NCBI RefSeq assembly: GCF_049331405.1
Contig: NZ_CP186274.1
Span: 2,666,001 to 2,730,000 of the forward strand
DNA from: PoT sp049331405
Lineage (GTDB): Bacteria; Planctomycetota; Planctomycetia; Isosphaerales; Isosphaeraceae
Direction: 5' to 3'
Length of the DNA stretch: 64,000 nucleotides
A program made the position numbers and the translations under genes. Shown in pieces: positions 52,959 through 60,815 of the stretch. The stretch's first letter is position 1. Each line of letters starts with the position of its first letter. The notes beneath the pieces were generated by a model. It was not told the origin of the DNA and searched no databases. It saw nothing but the letters and a program-made list of their open reading frames with translations.

Positions 52959-54683
52959 ATGTCCCGAACCGCGCGAATGTGGAAAGGCGTCGGGCCGTTG
53001 ACGCTGGGCGGCCTGGTCCTATCCGGCGCCCTCTGCGGGGCCGCCGAACCCGCGTCGCTGCCCGACCAGTTGAACATGCTGGGTCGCCAGGCCCTCGCCC
53101 AGGGCGAGAAGGATCACGCGGCGACGTTCTTCCGTAAAGCCCTCGCCCTCGACCCGGCGAACACCGAGGCCCGCAAGGCCCTCGCCCGTGTCGGCAAGGT
53201 CGAGAGAGTCGCCCTCCAGGATCCCGCTCCCGAAGCACCTCCCGCCGACGCGACGGTGGCCCCGGCTCCCGCACCCGCGGATGAGCCCGTCCCCGCCTCG
53301 CCCCCGCTCGAGAACGCTCCGGTTCTTGGCAATGCCCATCGGCCCCAGGCCACCATCGAAGAGGCCGAGCGCACCGCGGAAGTGATGCGGCAGCAGTTGA
53401 CCGCCGACATCCGGCAGCGCGAGCAGGTCGCCCGCGATCAGGTCACGGCCGGCCAGCCCGAAGCCGCCCTCAACACCCTCCGGCTCGCCCAGACGGTGAT
53501 CCGGTCCTCGACCGACGTCGCCGAGACGACCCGGAACGCCCTCGATCGCGAAGTCCAGGCCCAGATCCTCTCGACCGTCAGGGCCGAGGAACAGATCGTC
53601 CAGGATCGCGCCGAGAAGCTCCGCGTCGAGGCCGCGGCCGAGCAACAGGTCCGCGCCCTGGATCTGCTGACCCGCAACCACGACACGGTCAGCACCATGA
53701 TGATCCAGTTCGACAGCCTCATGGCGCAGGGCCAGTACAACGTGCTGTTCAACGGCGGCACCGGCGACATCATCGCCACGACGGCCCCGTTCTACGAGGC
53801 TCGTCTGCTCGCCCAGAAGGCCCGAGCCCTGGTGCCGAACGACCCGACCCCCCGGGCCGGCGTGTTCGTCTCCTCGACGACCGGCTTCCTCGCCCAGGAG
53901 ATGGCCTACGAGCAGTTGAAAGAGTTCCGGTTCATGCTGTCCATGCAGGACGCGGAGCGAGCCGCCGTTCCGTTCCCGGACACGATCACGATCGAGTACC
54001 CCGACGCCGAGATCTGGCGGACTATCTCGGAGAAGCGGATCAAGCGCTACGGCAAGGCCGTCGACCTGCTCGACCGCGACCCGAAGACGAAGAACATCAT
54101 CGAGAAGCTCAATGAGCCCATCACGATGTCCTTCCCCAACGAGACGCCGTTCGAGGAAGTCCTCAAGTACATCAAAACGGCGACGACCGGGGCCAATGAC
54201 TCGGGCATCCCGATCTACGTCGATCCCGTCGGCCTGCAAGAGGCCGAGAAGACGATGTCCTCGCCGGTCACGCTCGACCTCGAAGGCGTCCCCCTCAAGA
54301 CGACCCTGCGGCTGATCCTCAAGCAGCTCACCCTCACCTACACGGTGAAGGACGGCATGCTGACGATCACCTCGGAGAACGCTGAGGACACTCCGACCGA
54401 GATCCGCGTCTACCCGGTCGCCGACCTCGCCATCATCCCAATCTCCCTCATCCGCGGCGGTGGCGGTGGTGGTATGGGCGGCATGGGCGGCGGTATGGGC
54501 GGTGGCATGGGCGGCGGTGGTATGGGTGGCATGGGCGGCGGTGGTATGGGCGGCATGGGCGGCGGCATGGGTGGTGGCGGCGGCATGGGGATGATGTCCG
54601 TCCCGCCTCGCGACCCGAATGCGGCCGATGAAGCGTCCACGCCCCCAAGCACCTCCAGCTTCGCGGAAAAAAAAAGCAGCTAG
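52959..54683 (+). CDS. Exported STN-like domain/Gly-Met-rich protein, N-terminal part of a split frame
   Basis: The 574-residue frame has a signal peptide (TLGGLVLSGALCGAA), a TPR-like helical segment (LNMLGRQALAQGEKDHAATFFRKALALDPANTEARKALARVGK), a Pro/Ala linker and a long coiled-coil-like region (IEEAERTAEVMRQQL onwards). An STN/secretin-short-domain-like stretch follows near residue 386 (PITMSFPNETPFEEVLKYIKTA to LTLTYTVKDGMLTITSE), then about 45 residues of Gly and Met only (499-544). It ends at a TAG after a run of nine A. The neighbouring frame continues without a stop into the downstream gene, so the real protein may be about 1020 residues. GAGAGGA precedes the ATG. Confidence 0.82.
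   Translation: MSRTARMWKGVGPLTLGGLVLSGALCGAAEPASLPDQLNMLGRQALAQGEKDHAATFFRKALALDPANTEARKALARVGKVERVALQDPAPEAPPADATVAPAPAPADEPVPASPPLENAPVLGNAHRPQATIEEAERTAEVMRQQLTADIRQREQVARDQVTAGQPEAALNTLRLAQTVIRSSTDVAETTRNALDREVQAQILSTVRAEEQIVQDRAEKLRVEAAAEQQVRALDLLTRNHDTVSTMMIQFDSLMAQGQYNVLFNGGTGDIIATTAPFYEARLLAQKARALVPNDPTPRAGVFVSSTTGFLAQEMAYEQLKEFRFMLSMQDAERAAVPFPDTITIEYPDAEIWRTISEKRIKRYGKAVDLLDRDPKTKNIIEKLNEPITMSFPNETPFEEVLKYIKTATTGANDSGIPIYVDPVGLQEAEKTMSSPVTLDLEGVPLKTTLRLILKQLTLTYTVKDGMLTITSENAEDTPTEIRVYPVADLAIIPISLIRGGGGGGMGGMGGGMGGGMGGGGMGGMGGGGMGGMGGGMGGGGGMGMMSVPPRDPNAADEASTPPSTSSFAEKKSS
54667..54675 (+). other. A9 homopolymer at the frame junction (possible slippage site)
   Basis: Nine A in a row are rare in DNA this GC-rich. 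In frame the sequence reads GAA AAA AAA AGC AGC TAG. One extra A, or a -1 shift on A AAA AAA, continues as AAG CAG CTA GAG and stays open to 56029. It matches known slippery sites (A_AAA_AAG type) and RNA-polymerase slippage tracts. Confidence 0.7.
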
Positions 54684-54733
54684 AGGCGGCCAAGGCCAAA
54701 TCTGCGGGTAATACGGCTTCTAAACAAGCCAAG

Positions 54734-54773
54734 AAACAGGGTCAGCGGGGGTCAACCTCCGCTGATCCTGTTT
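54734..54773 (+). terminator. 15-bp hairpin between the two frames
   Basis: AAACAGGGTCAGCGG pairs with CCGCTGATCCTGTTT (15 bp with one G-U), followed by CCGTTTCC. It could be a terminator that ends the short form of the upstream gene, or simply lie within the longer coding frame. It is too far (about 60 bases) from the A9 tract to be a classical frameshift stimulator. Confidence 0.45.
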
Positions 54774-54823
54774 CCGTTTCCCCATCCCCCAAGTCGCGCA
54801 AACCCGGCCAGAACGACCCGCTC

Positions 54824-56029
54824 ATGGTCGTGCCGGCGAAGCCAGGCTCCAGCAACTCGGGTCTCCTCGAGATCAAACCGGGTGCGGGCACTGCCACTCA
54901 TAAGGCCGCCAGCAAGAATGCCGCCGCGACCGATCAGTATTGGCTTAACTATTACAAGACCCACGAAGAAGAGCCGAAGGACCTGAGGGAGAAGGTCTCG
55001 CTCCTGAATGTGAACAAGAAAACACAGGATGTCGAAGGCGCCCTCAAGGGGTATCTCACCTATCATTCCAAGAATGCCGAGCCCTGGATGTATGAGGCCC
55101 TCGCCCTCGCCATCAAGATGAACAAGGGGAAGGATTCCGACATCCAGTCCGCGCTCGGCCATGCGGCCGACCTGGCCGAGGCGAGCCAGAACCCCAACTA
55201 CCTCGTCAGCGTAGCCGACCTGATGTTCATCCACGGCTACGACCAGCGCGTGGGCAAGCTCCTCGACCAGGCGATGGACAAGATCCCCCATCGCGGCGAG
55301 CCGATGATCATGTCGATCAACCTCGCCCAGCGGACGAAGGACCCGAAGCGCATGGCGACCTCGGTCGACCGGCTCCTCTCGCTCGGCTGGCCTGGCATCG
55401 ACGACCAGATCCGTCGCGACGCGAGGCAACAGGTCGAGACCCTCGCCAAGTCCCTCCGCGACGAGGGGCAAAACGAGGAAGCGGACGCCATGACCCAGCG
55501 CCTGACCGACTCGGAGACGCGAGATCTCTTCGTGCGGCTGAGCTGGTCGGGAGACGCCGACCTAGACCTCGCCGTCGACGAGCCCCTCGGAGCCACCGCG
55601 CACTACCAAACGCCCCGCACGGTCTTCGGCGGCTCGATCGTCCGGAACGGCTACGGCAAGCACCCCGAAGAGGTCTACGTCTGCCCCAGAGCCTTCGACG
55701 GCCAGTACACGATCCGGGTCGAGACGATCTACAACAACCCGGAAAAGCCGGCGCTCCAGGCGACGATCGAGGTCTTCACTCACGAAGGCGCGAGCGACGA
55801 GAAGAAGGAGACGAAGACGATCAACATCGGCAGCAAGTCGCCCGCCCCGCTCGTCGTCACGCTGAAGGGGGGCCGCCGCAAGGAGGTCCTGCCGTTCCTG
55901 GCTCCGACCCCCATCCCGACGCCCGTCATCGCCTCGCAAAAGAAGGCCGATGTCGCCAAGGCGCAGACGAAGACCCCCGCCACTCCCAAGGCCGGCAAGC
56001 CCGATCAGGGCAAGGCCAAGCCTCGTTGA
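54824..56029 (+). CDS. C-terminal part of the split exported protein (TPR-like and beta domain)
   Basis: The 401-residue frame opens at an ATG without any ribosome site, but it is open further upstream to the A9 tract at 54667. It contains a Lys-rich stretch, helical repeats (DVEGALKGYLTYHSKNAEPWMYEALALAIKMNKG), then a beta-rich domain (LFVRLSWSGDADLDLAVDEPLGATAHY to FDGQYTIRVETIYNNPEKPALQATIEVF) that resembles DUF2135/YfaP-type modules, and a Lys/Pro-rich tail. On its own it would have no signal peptide, which supports it being the second half of the 52959 gene. Confidence 0.72.
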   Translation: MVVPAKPGSSNSGLLEIKPGAGTATHKAASKNAAATDQYWLNYYKTHEEEPKDLREKVSLLNVNKKTQDVEGALKGYLTYHSKNAEPWMYEALALAIKMNKGKDSDIQSALGHAADLAEASQNPNYLVSVADLMFIHGYDQRVGKLLDQAMDKIPHRGEPMIMSINLAQRTKDPKRMATSVDRLLSLGWPGIDDQIRRDARQQVETLAKSLRDEGQNEEADAMTQRLTDSETRDLFVRLSWSGDADLDLAVDEPLGATAHYQTPRTVFGGSIVRNGYGKHPEEVYVCPRAFDGQYTIRVETIYNNPEKPALQATIEVFTHEGASDEKKETKTINIGSKSPAPLVVTLKGGRRKEVLPFLAPTPIPTPVIASQKKADVAKAQTKTPATPKAGKPDQGKAKPR

Positions 56030-56078
56030 TGACGAGGGTCGGTTTGATTCTCGGGACGAACCGCCGCGGGGGCCTCGA

Positions 56079-57230
56079 TCAGAGGACCCCAGCGGTGATC
56101 TCCGAGAGGGCGGCGATGAAGGTCTCGATCTCCTCGACCGTCGTGAACGGCCCAGGGCTGAGACGCAAGGTCCCGTCCGGGAACGTCCCCAGGGCCTGGT
56201 GGGCGTAGGGCGAACAGTGCAGGCCGGGCCGGACGGCGATCTCGAAGCTCGCGTCGAGGATCGAGCCGAGGTCCTGCGGCGTGAGCGTGTCGGGGACGAT
56301 CAGGGAGAGGGCCCCGACGTGCGTGGCCGGATCCCAGCGCCCGGCGATGCTCCAACCTTCGGCGGCCTCCGCCCAGGCGACCACGCGCTCGAGCAGCGAG
56401 ACCTCGTGGAGCCGGAGCGAGTCGACCCCGCGCTCGGCGACCCAGGCGATGCCGGCGGCCAGGCCGGCGACCCCCAGCACGTTGGGAGTCCCCCCCTCGT
56501 AGTAGTACGGCAGGAGCGTCGGCTGCGTCTCGCTCGACGAGTCGCCGCCGGTGCCCCCTTCGCGCCAGGTGCGGAGCTTGGCCGCGCGAGGCCCGACATA
56601 CAGCGCCCCGGTCCCCGTGGGACCGTAGAGGCACTTGTGGCCGGGGAAGGCGAGCAGGTCGATCGGAGTGGCCTTCAGGTCAATCGGCACGACCCCGGCT
56701 GACTGGGCGGCGTCGACGAGGAACAAGGCGCCCGACTCCCGGACGATCGGCGCGATCGCCTCGATCGGCTGGACGGTCCCGAGCACGTTGGAGGCATGCG
56801 TCAGGGCGACGAGCGTCGTCTTCGGCGTGAGTGCAGCCTTGATCGTCTCGGGGTTGAGGTAACCTCGCTCCGAGGCGACTCGCGTCAGGGTGATGACGCC
56901 GGCCTTCTCCAGCGCCCGCAGTGGGCGGCTCACCGAGTTGTGCTCGAGGTCCGACGTGATGACATGGTCGCCGGGGTTCACGCTCCCCTTGATCGCCATG
57001 TTCAGGCCGTCGGTGCAGTTGAGCGTGAAGATCCAGCGCTCGGGGGTCTCACCTCGGAAGAACTGGTTGAGCGCGTGTCGCGTGTCGTCGAGCGTACGCT
57101 CGGCCGAGACCGCCATGCGGTGCCCTGCGCGTCCGGGGTTCGCCAGGCTCGTGCGGGCGAACTTATCCAGGGCCTGATAGACCGGCTCGGGCTTGGGGAA
57201 ACTGGTCGCGGCGTTGTCGAGATAGATCAT
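56079..57230 (-). CDS. Cysteine desulfurase-family aminotransferase (class V)
   Basis: This 383-residue PLP enzyme matches the cysteine desulfurase/selenocysteine lyase group: MIYLDNAATSFPKPEPVY at the start, VITSDLEHNSVSRPL, FLVDAAQSAGVVPIDL, the PLP lysine in FPGHKCLYGPTGTG, and VRPGLHCSPYAH with the catalytic cysteine near the end. Cysteine desulfurases supply persulfide sulfur for Fe-S clusters, thiamine, molybdopterin or sulfur carrier proteins. It lies 127 bases downstream of the ThiF/MoeB-like gene on the same strand; together with the sulfur carrier this makes a complete sulfur-transfer set. The ATG at 57230 fits the family start. Confidence 0.9.
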   Translation of the reverse strand: MIYLDNAATSFPKPEPVYQALDKFARTSLANPGRAGHRMAVSAERTLDDTRHALNQFFRGETPERWIFTLNCTDGLNMAIKGSVNPGDHVITSDLEHNSVSRPLRALEKAGVITLTRVASERGYLNPETIKAALTPKTTLVALTHASNVLGTVQPIEAIAPIVRESGALFLVDAAQSAGVVPIDLKATPIDLLAFPGHKCLYGPTGTGALYVGPRAAKLRTWREGGTGGDSSSETQPTLLPYYYEGGTPNVLGVAGLAAGIAWVAERGVDSLRLHEVSLLERVVAWAEAAEGWSIAGRWDPATHVGALSLIVPDTLTPQDLGSILDASFEIAVRPGLHCSPYAHQALGTFPDGTLRLSPGPFTTVEEIETFIAALSEITAGVL

Positions 57231-57357
57231 GGCAAAGAACCCCGTGAGAGCGATCCGCGGTCGAGTCGAACTCGTCTCGGCCTGGGCCCGGAGGCTCTCC
57301 CCATTCAAGGGGGGATGGCCGGGCCCGGCGCGATCCGACCTGTTCAACCCGGCCGGC

Positions 57358-58404
57358 TCAGCTCCCCACAAACTGGGCGTAGAGCGTCCGGGCCTTGGTG
57401 ATGTCGTTGGTTCCCTTGATGATCGCGCGACCGTCGGGGAAGACCGTGAACTCGTGGCCTTCCGCCGCGAAGCGGAGCATGAAGTTGTTGTGCCGCACTT
57501 CGCCCAGGGGGGACAACCGGGTCGCGAGTTCGGGGAAGTTGAGCGGCTCGGCGCGTCGGGTGGCGATCTGGACCGCGTTGCGGCCGCAGAGCGTGGTCGT
57601 GTGGGAGCCGAGAGCCCCGTCGAGCCACTCGAACTTGCGCTGACGACAGCAAGGGCAGTCCACCTTGCCGAGCAGGCCGGCCACCTTGAGACGGCGGAAG
57701 CTCCACTCCCAGATGTCGACCATGATCAGCTCGTTGTTCAGGGCGTCGGTCGCGCCGCTGAGGAGCTTGATGGCCTCGATGGCCTCGAACGAGGCGATGA
57801 CCGAGACCGCGGGGCCGAGCACGCCGGCCGTCTCGCAGGTGGGGGTCATGCCCGGCGGCGGGCTCGTCTCGATCAGGCAGCGGATGCAGGGGGTCTTGCC
57901 CGGGATGATGGTCATCGTCTGACCTTCGCTCCCGATGACGCCGCCGAAGATCCAGGGCTTGTCGAGCTTCACCGCCGCGTCGTTGATGAGGTAGCGGGTC
58001 TCGAAGTTGTCGGTGCCGTCGAGGATCAGGTCGGCGTCCGAGACGAGGTCGAGGATGTTCGTGTGGTCGATGTCGGTCACGACCGACTCGATCGACACCG
58101 CGCTGTTGATCAGGCGGAGCTTGCGTGCGGCGGCCTCGGCCTTCGGGAGATTGTCCGCGACGTCCGTCTCGTCGAAGAGGATCTGGCGCTGGAGGTTGTG
58201 CGTCTCGATGAAGTCGCGGTCGACGATCCGGATGTGGCCGACGCCCGCGCGGACCAGGTGATTGGCGAGGACCGTGCCCAGGGCGCCGCAGCCGCAGATC
58301 GTGACGCGGCTCTGCATCAACTTGCGCTGACCTGCTTCTCCGAGAGCCGGGAAACGGACCTGGCGGCTGTACCGATCGAGCGGGTCTGGCGAGGCGGCGG
58401 ACAT
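57358..58404 (-). CDS. moeB: ThiF/MoeB-like E1 enzyme for a sulfur carrier protein
   Basis: The 348-residue protein is a ThiF/MoeB adenylyltransferase: it activates the C-terminal glycine of a MoaD/ThiS-type protein for thiocarboxylation. It starts DRYSRQVRFPALGEAGQ, has GCGALGTVLANHLVRAGVGHIRIVDRDFIETHNLQRQ for ATP binding, and zinc cysteines in CIRC and CPCC. A cysteine is also present in CETAGVLGP. The C-terminal ~90 residues are an extension typical of MoeB-like enzymes without a clear full rhodanese motif. It lies 112 bases downstream of the carrier gene. In this context it probably charges the carrier at 58517-58789. Confidence 0.9.
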   Translation of the reverse strand: MSAASPDPLDRYSRQVRFPALGEAGQRKLMQSRVTICGCGALGTVLANHLVRAGVGHIRIVDRDFIETHNLQRQILFDETDVADNLPKAEAAARKLRLINSAVSIESVVTDIDHTNILDLVSDADLILDGTDNFETRYLINDAAVKLDKPWIFGGVIGSEGQTMTIIPGKTPCIRCLIETSPPPGMTPTCETAGVLGPAVSVIASFEAIEAIKLLSGATDALNNELIMVDIWEWSFRRLKVAGLLGKVDCPCCRQRKFEWLDGALGSHTTTLCGRNAVQIATRRAEPLNFPELATRLSPLGEVRHNNFMLRFAAEGHEFTVFPDGRAIIKGTNDITKARTLYAQFVGS

Positions 58405-58516
58405 GAGCGATTCCCTGGGCTTTGGGCCTTGCTAAGAGTCGATTCGGGTCGTTCGTATCAAATCAAATCAAGATCACTGGACTCGAAAGGCATCAACAGG
58501 AGGTCGACGGCCGATC

Positions 58517-58789
58517 TCAGCCGCCGGCGACGGCCGGGATGATGTCGACGACGTCGCGGTCGGCGACGGGCGTCTCGAGGTCTTCGAGGAAGCGGATGTC
58601 TTCGCTGTTCACGTAAACATTCACGTACTGCTGGAGCTCTCCGCTCGCGCTGAAGATCCGCTTGTGGAACTCGGGGTAGCGGGTGCCGAGGTCGCTGAGG
58701 ATCGCGCCCACGGTGGCCCCCTGGGCCTCGACGCGGGTCTGCCCATCGGTGTGGGGGCGGAGCGGGGTGGGGATGGTGACGACGGGCAT
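58517..58789 (-). CDS. MoaD/ThiS/CysO-like sulfur carrier protein
   Basis: The 90-residue beta-grasp protein ends in VNVYVNSEDIRFLEDLETPVADRDVVDIIPAVAGG. The exposed C-terminal Gly-Gly is the site that is adenylated and converted to a thiocarboxylate. The IIPAVAGG ending is shared by MoaD and by CysO, the sulfur carrier for cysteine synthesis in mycobacteria. No molybdopterin genes are nearby; the neighbours are an E1 enzyme, a cysteine desulfurase and a threonine-synthase-like PLP enzyme, which points to amino-acid sulfur chemistry rather than cofactor synthesis. AGAAGG precedes the ATG. Confidence 0.9.
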   Translation of the reverse strand: MPVVTIPTPLRPHTDGQTRVEAQGATVGAILSDLGTRYPEFHKRIFSASGELQQYVNVYVNSEDIRFLEDLETPVADRDVVDIIPAVAGG

Positions 58790-58902
58790 GTTGCTGAACC
58801 TTCTGGCTAGCCAGGCTAGGAAACGTTGGGGGCGAAGGAAGAGGAGAGGGGTCCGCCCTCGGACCGGCCTCGCCTTGGCCATCTCATTCATTTTATTGTA
58901 CG

Positions 58903-58934
58903 GCAGGACCCAGCCGCTTCGGGGCGGGTCCTGC
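58903..58934 (-). terminator. Hairpin between the threonine-synthase-like gene and the sulfur carrier
   Basis: GCAGGACCC pairs with GGGTCCTGC (9 bp, short GC-rich loop). It is followed on the minus strand by CCGTACAATAAAA, with no U-tract. It may terminate part of the transcripts or mark a processing point; TACAAT right after it could be a -10 for the downstream genes. Confidence 0.4.
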
Positions 58935-59039
58935 CCGTGGATGTTGCCCGTTCGCGGCGACGGGGCATCCCGACGACGCCGGGGCTGGGCTCGCGCCCTC
59001 GCCGGTTTGGCTGCCGGCGTCGGGCGGCCTCGCTCAGGC

Positions 59040-60308
59040 TCAGGCCGTCGTGGCCGTGAGCTCGTTGGCTTCGACCCCGACCAGGGCCTCGAACTCGTCG
59101 AGCGACGGCTTGATGACGACCGGCTTGGCGATCTTGCCCAGCAAGGCCTCCTGCGTCTTCAGGCCGTTGCCCGTGATGCAGAGGACGGTCGAGCCGTCGC
59201 GATCGATCTTGCCCTGGGCGATCAACTTCTGGGCAACCGCGACGGTCACGCCGCCGGCGGTCTCGGCCCAGATCCCTTCGGTCTCGGCCAGCAGTCGCAT
59301 CGCGGAGACGATCGCGTCGTCGTCCACGTCCTCGCTCCAGCCGCCCGTGTCTCGGATCAGCTTGGAGGCGAAGTAGCCGTCGGCGGGATCGCCGATGGCG
59401 AGGCTCTTGGCGATCGTGTTCGGGTTCCGGACCGGCTTGACCTTCAGGGCGTCGGTCTTGACCGTGTTCGAGATCGGGTTGCAGCCGGTGGCCTGGGCAC
59501 CGTACATCTTGGTGTTGACGGGCCCTTCGATCAGGCCGAGGAGCTCCAGCTCCTTGAACGACTTGTGCAGCTTGCCGATCAGGCTGCCGCCGGCCATCGG
59601 GGCGACGACGTGGTCGGGGATCTTCCAGCCGAGGTCTTCGGCAATCTCGAAGCCCATCGACTTCGAACCTTCGGCGTAGAAGGGGCGGAGGTTGACGTTC
59701 ACGAAGCCCCAGCCGAACCGGAAGGCGATCTGCGAGCAGAGCCGGTTGACGTGGTCGTAGTTCCCCTCGATGGCGATGACCTTCGCGCCATAGATGGTCG
59801 CCCCCAGCACCTTGCCCTGCTCGAGGCCGTCGGGGATCAGGACGTAGGCCTTCAGGCCGGCCGCGGCGGCGTTGGCCGCCACGCTGCCGGCGAGGTTGCC
59901 GGTCGAGGCGCAACCGACCGTCTCGAACCCGAGCTCGACCGCCTTGGACAGCGCCACGGCGACGACACGATCCTTGAACGAGAGCGACGGGTGGCTGACG
60001 GCGTCATTCTTGACGTAGAGCTCGCGGACGCCCAGCGCCTCGGCGAGGCGGTCCGCCTTGATCAAGGGGGTGCAGCCGACGTGCTTGCCGACGGTCGGCT
60101 CGCCGTCAAGCGGCAGGAGCTCGCGATACCGCCACATCGTCCGGGGTCGGGCTTCGATCGCCTTGCGGGTGAAGGATCTGGCGACCGCCTCGTAGTCGTA
60201 TGCGACTTCGAGAGGGCCGAAGTCCTCCGTGCAGAAGTTCAACGCTTCTTTGGGGTACAACTTGCCGCAGAGGCGACACTTCAAGCCTTGGACGAGATCT
60301 CCAGACAC
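59040..60308 (-). CDS. thrC: Threonine-synthase-like PLP enzyme under a SAM-I riboswitch
   Basis: The 422-residue fold-type II PLP enzyme matches threonine synthase, which makes threonine from O-phosphohomoserine. It has an N-terminal zinc-ribbon-like segment (CRLCGKLYPKEALNFC), the PLP lysine in HPSLSFKDRVV near residue 110, and GCASTGNLAGSVAANAAAAGL. A SAM-I riboswitch in the leader and a sulfur-carrier cassette downstream suggest that it may instead, or also, make homocysteine from O-phosphohomoserine and carrier-bound sulfur. A GTG at 60308 with AGGAG 8 bases upstream is preferred over the TTG at 60314. Confidence 0.88.
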   Translation of the reverse strand: MSGDLVQGLKCRLCGKLYPKEALNFCTEDFGPLEVAYDYEAVARSFTRKAIEARPRTMWRYRELLPLDGEPTVGKHVGCTPLIKADRLAEALGVRELYVKNDAVSHPSLSFKDRVVAVALSKAVELGFETVGCASTGNLAGSVAANAAAAGLKAYVLIPDGLEQGKVLGATIYGAKVIAIEGNYDHVNRLCSQIAFRFGWGFVNVNLRPFYAEGSKSMGFEIAEDLGWKIPDHVVAPMAGGSLIGKLHKSFKELELLGLIEGPVNTKMYGAQATGCNPISNTVKTDALKVKPVRNPNTIAKSLAIGDPADGYFASKLIRDTGGWSEDVDDDAIVSAMRLLAETEGIWAETAGGVTVAVAQKLIAQGKIDRDGSTVLCITGNGLKTQEALLGKIAKPVVIKPSLDEFEALVGVEANELTATTA

Positions 60309-60504
60309 CGGCAATTCTCCTGTGGTCCTCTCCGCAACCGTGGGCAGACGGCCGCGAGGCGGGACGGTGAGATAGAACGATTACCCCGAGGGATAAACGC
60401 CCCGATGCGCGATGATCCAGAACTCATGAGGGGAGACGAATGGAATGGATGAGGTAGGCCGAAGGCGAGCCGTTTTGCGATGAAAACGAAGATTCGCCGG
60501 AGGC

Positions 60505-60642
60505 CATCTTATCTATCCCATCGGCACATCGAGCGTTTCAGCGTCGATGCACTGGGCAGGAGTTAGCACCAGCATTCACCCGATGGTGAACCGGTTGCTG
60601 TGGCGTCGCAGGGCCCGTCCCTCAGCCACTCTGGATAAGATG
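60505..60642 (-). promoter_or_regulatory. SAM-I (S-box) riboswitch
   Basis: Reading the minus strand from 60642: CATCTTATCCAGAGTGG, GAGGGACGGGCCC, the kink-turn and GCAACC, a P3 hairpin, GGTGCTAACTCC, a P4 hairpin (GCATCGA with TCGATG) and finally AGATAAGATG. These match the conserved SAM-I segments (AUCCAGAG, GAGGGA-GGCCC, GCAACC, GGUGC-AA-UCC, AGAU-AG). P1 is closed by 9 perfect pairs (60634-60642 with 60505-60513). About 190 bases separate it from the thrC start, and no canonical terminator stem was seen, so the expression platform is unclear. SAM-I elements repress methionine, cysteine and SAM genes when SAM is high. Confidence 0.9.
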
Positions 60643-60742
60643 CGCACCAAATTGTGATCGAGTTACTGTATGCCGATGGGCGACCATCCGTCAAGTCCCC
60701 GCGATGCGGGACCGCCGAATTTCAACGCTCATACACAAGCCC

Positions 60743-60774
60743 AAAACGAGCACGGCGGCCATGTTGAGGCCGCC
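60743..60774 (-). terminator. Terminator after alaS
   Basis: CGGCGGCC pairs with GGCCGCCG (8 bp), and on the minus strand it is followed by GTGCTCGTTTTGGG. It lies 40 bases after the alaS stop. Confidence 0.6.
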
Positions 60775-60815
60775 GCACCCGGTCATCTCGGATGATGTTT
60801 CAAGCCGGCTTGGGC

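Noticed and set aside
54824..56029. Independent gene starting at the ATG 54824
   Set aside because: Not fully rejected, but no ribosome site or signal peptide is present and the frame is open upstream to the A9 tract, so a split gene is preferred.
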